DNA from: Lewinellaceae bacterium
GTDB lineage: Bacteria > Bacteroidota > Bacteroidia > Chitinophagales > Saprospiraceae
Assembly (NCBI GenBank): GCA_016708875.1
Contig: JADJFA010000009.1
Coordinates: 248,001-312,000 of the forward strand
Direction: 5' to 3'
DNA: 64,000 nucleotides
The position numbers and the translations under genes were made by a program. Below the pieces are notes generated by a model that was not told the DNA's origin, searched no databases, and saw nothing but the letters and a program-made list of their open reading frames with translations. Shown here piece by piece: positions 63,111 through 64,000 of the stretch (within the stretch, counting starts at the first letter, position 1; each line of letters opens with the position of its first letter).

Positions 63111-64000
63111 ATGATCCTCCATTCTTTTACAAAATCCTACCAATGGCCACTTTTCAGCAAGCGGCCCGTTCAATTGAACCGAGCAATTTCGAAGGACCTG
63201 TTTAAAGCCGGGTTCTTGCCAACCGTGTTTCGGTTAGCCCTGATTCCCTGTTTTCTTTTTTAGCCGTTCAGGTGTCTCCTCACATGCACAGAACTGTTCT
63301 GTGAATGCAGGGGTTTCTGCAGCTTTCGCCCTGACATGCAGATACCCTTGATCGGAGGGACATCAGGGAGTTTTGTGCCCGGTTCTTTTTATTGGACACA
63401 GATCAGTGGCCCATCAGTGATCATAGATGATCCCACTATGCTTATGAGTACGGTCACGGATACATGGGGGAATCCTATAAATTTCTGCTCACCTCACTTG
63501 CGAGGATGGCTCACTGGTCTTTCAGGATGTCAACTATACCGTGTTGCGTATCACTCCGGCGATGGCTGGACCGGATATTTCGGGATGCCCGGGCACCTAC
63601 TTTTTGTCGGCAAACAATCCGGGCGTGGGTGAACTTGGTATCTGGACGGTAGTAGGCACTAACAATGGCGTAACGATCTCTGATCCTCAGGATCCCAACA
63701 GCCCGATTGTGCTGGCCAACGGCAATGGAGGACAAACTGTTTTGCGCTGGTCGATTACGAATGGCAATGGATGCGCCTCCCATGAGGACGTTTTAGTAAC
63801 GAATTGTGGCGGTGTTCAACCCGTAAATGCTGGTCCTGATCAGAACCTGGGCAATTGTTATTCTCTGACGACCATGACCTGCCTGAACGCTTCACCGGCT
63901 GGTTATTGTGGTACGGGTACCTGGAGTGTGGTAAGTGGGCCGAATGTACCAACGATCGTAAATAATAATGCAGCCAACACCTGTATCTCTAATCTGATCG
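63111..64000 (+). CDS. Start of a large secreted Ig/PKD-repeat surface protein, frame-broken, runs off the right edge
   Basis: ATG at 63111 opens a frame with a long basic N-region and a hydrophobic stretch (LALIPCFLF), a likely signal peptide. After 63260 the coding signal moves between frames, with indels near 63262, 63330, 63470 and 63495. Pieces include GGTSGSFVPGSFYWTQISGPSVIIDDPTMLM and SYKFLLTS. From 63502 one frame stays open to the window end: EDGSLVFQDVNYTVLRITPAMAGPDISGCPG, then WTVVGTNNGVTISDPQDPN and LRWSITNGNGCASHEDVLVTN, followed by VNAGPDQNLGNC and WSVVSGPN. This is the repeat type found near residues 2200-2450 of the giant adhesin at 23967. A T9SS tail would lie beyond the window. 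Confidence 0.65.

Overview
The window is bacterial chromosome from the phylum Bacteroidota, most likely a member of the Saprospiria or a close relative. The reasons are the many secreted proteins ending in type IX secretion (T9SS) sorting domains, a PorE-like OmpA lipoprotein, a PorP/SprF-family protein beside a giant adhesin, SprB-repeat and PKD/HYR-type surface proteins, promoters of the Bacteroidota type (TAnnTTTG), and almost no Shine-Dalgarno sequences. No transposase, prophage, CRISPR array, rRNA or convincing tRNA was seen.

Layout. 1-8 kb (minus strand): a TPR-CHAT protein cut by the window edge, a PKD/beta-barrel surface protein, two small membrane proteins and a PKD protein with a T9SS tail. 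8-18 kb: a small nuclease-like protein (PBECR-like), a HExxH peptidase / thrombospondin-3 / formylglycine-generating-enzyme-like fusion, secreted T9SS cargo, the PorE-like protein, a small lipoprotein, threonine aldolase and chorismate synthase. 18-33 kb (mostly plus): htpG, a polysaccharide deacetylase (minus), gltX, a 65-residue protein, and the giant adhesin with its PorP/SprF partner. 33-38.6 kb (minus): two thioredoxin-fold proteins, a zinc-ribbon coiled-coil protein, a Nif3-like protein, beta-carbonic anhydrase, a small unknown protein and a DUF4240-like protein. 38.7-45 kb (minus): a frame-broken LRR-Roc-COR-TIR protein, a decayed beta-helix T9SS protein and a conserved unknown protein. 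45-52 kb (plus): a long SprB-repeat protein and tatA. 52-55 kb (minus): dnaB interrupted by an intein, followed by an AT-rich gap with four DnaA-box-like sites (a candidate oriC). 55.6-64 kb: a D-cysteine desulfhydrase/ACC deaminase-like enzyme, rfbD, a universal stress protein, a heavy-metal P-type ATPase, an orphan T9SS tail and the start of another adhesin.

The most unusual property is a dense population of short palindromic and REP-like repeats, several of which lie inside genes. Two identical 33-nt palindromes sit in frame in the P-type ATPase, and a different 33-nt palindrome of the same 16-1-16 geometry sits in the peptidase fusion. A REP-like unit with minisatellite sequence is built into aroC, and REP or hairpin pieces appear to supply protein ends or linkers in at least five other genes. 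This resembles the protein-coding palindromic elements described in Rickettsia.

The sequence also carries many frameshifts, often at homopolymers and concentrated at 38.7-43.5, 49-54.9, 57.1 and 63.1-63.5 kb. They hit an essential gene (dnaB), so I read most of them as consensus errors rather than true gene decay.
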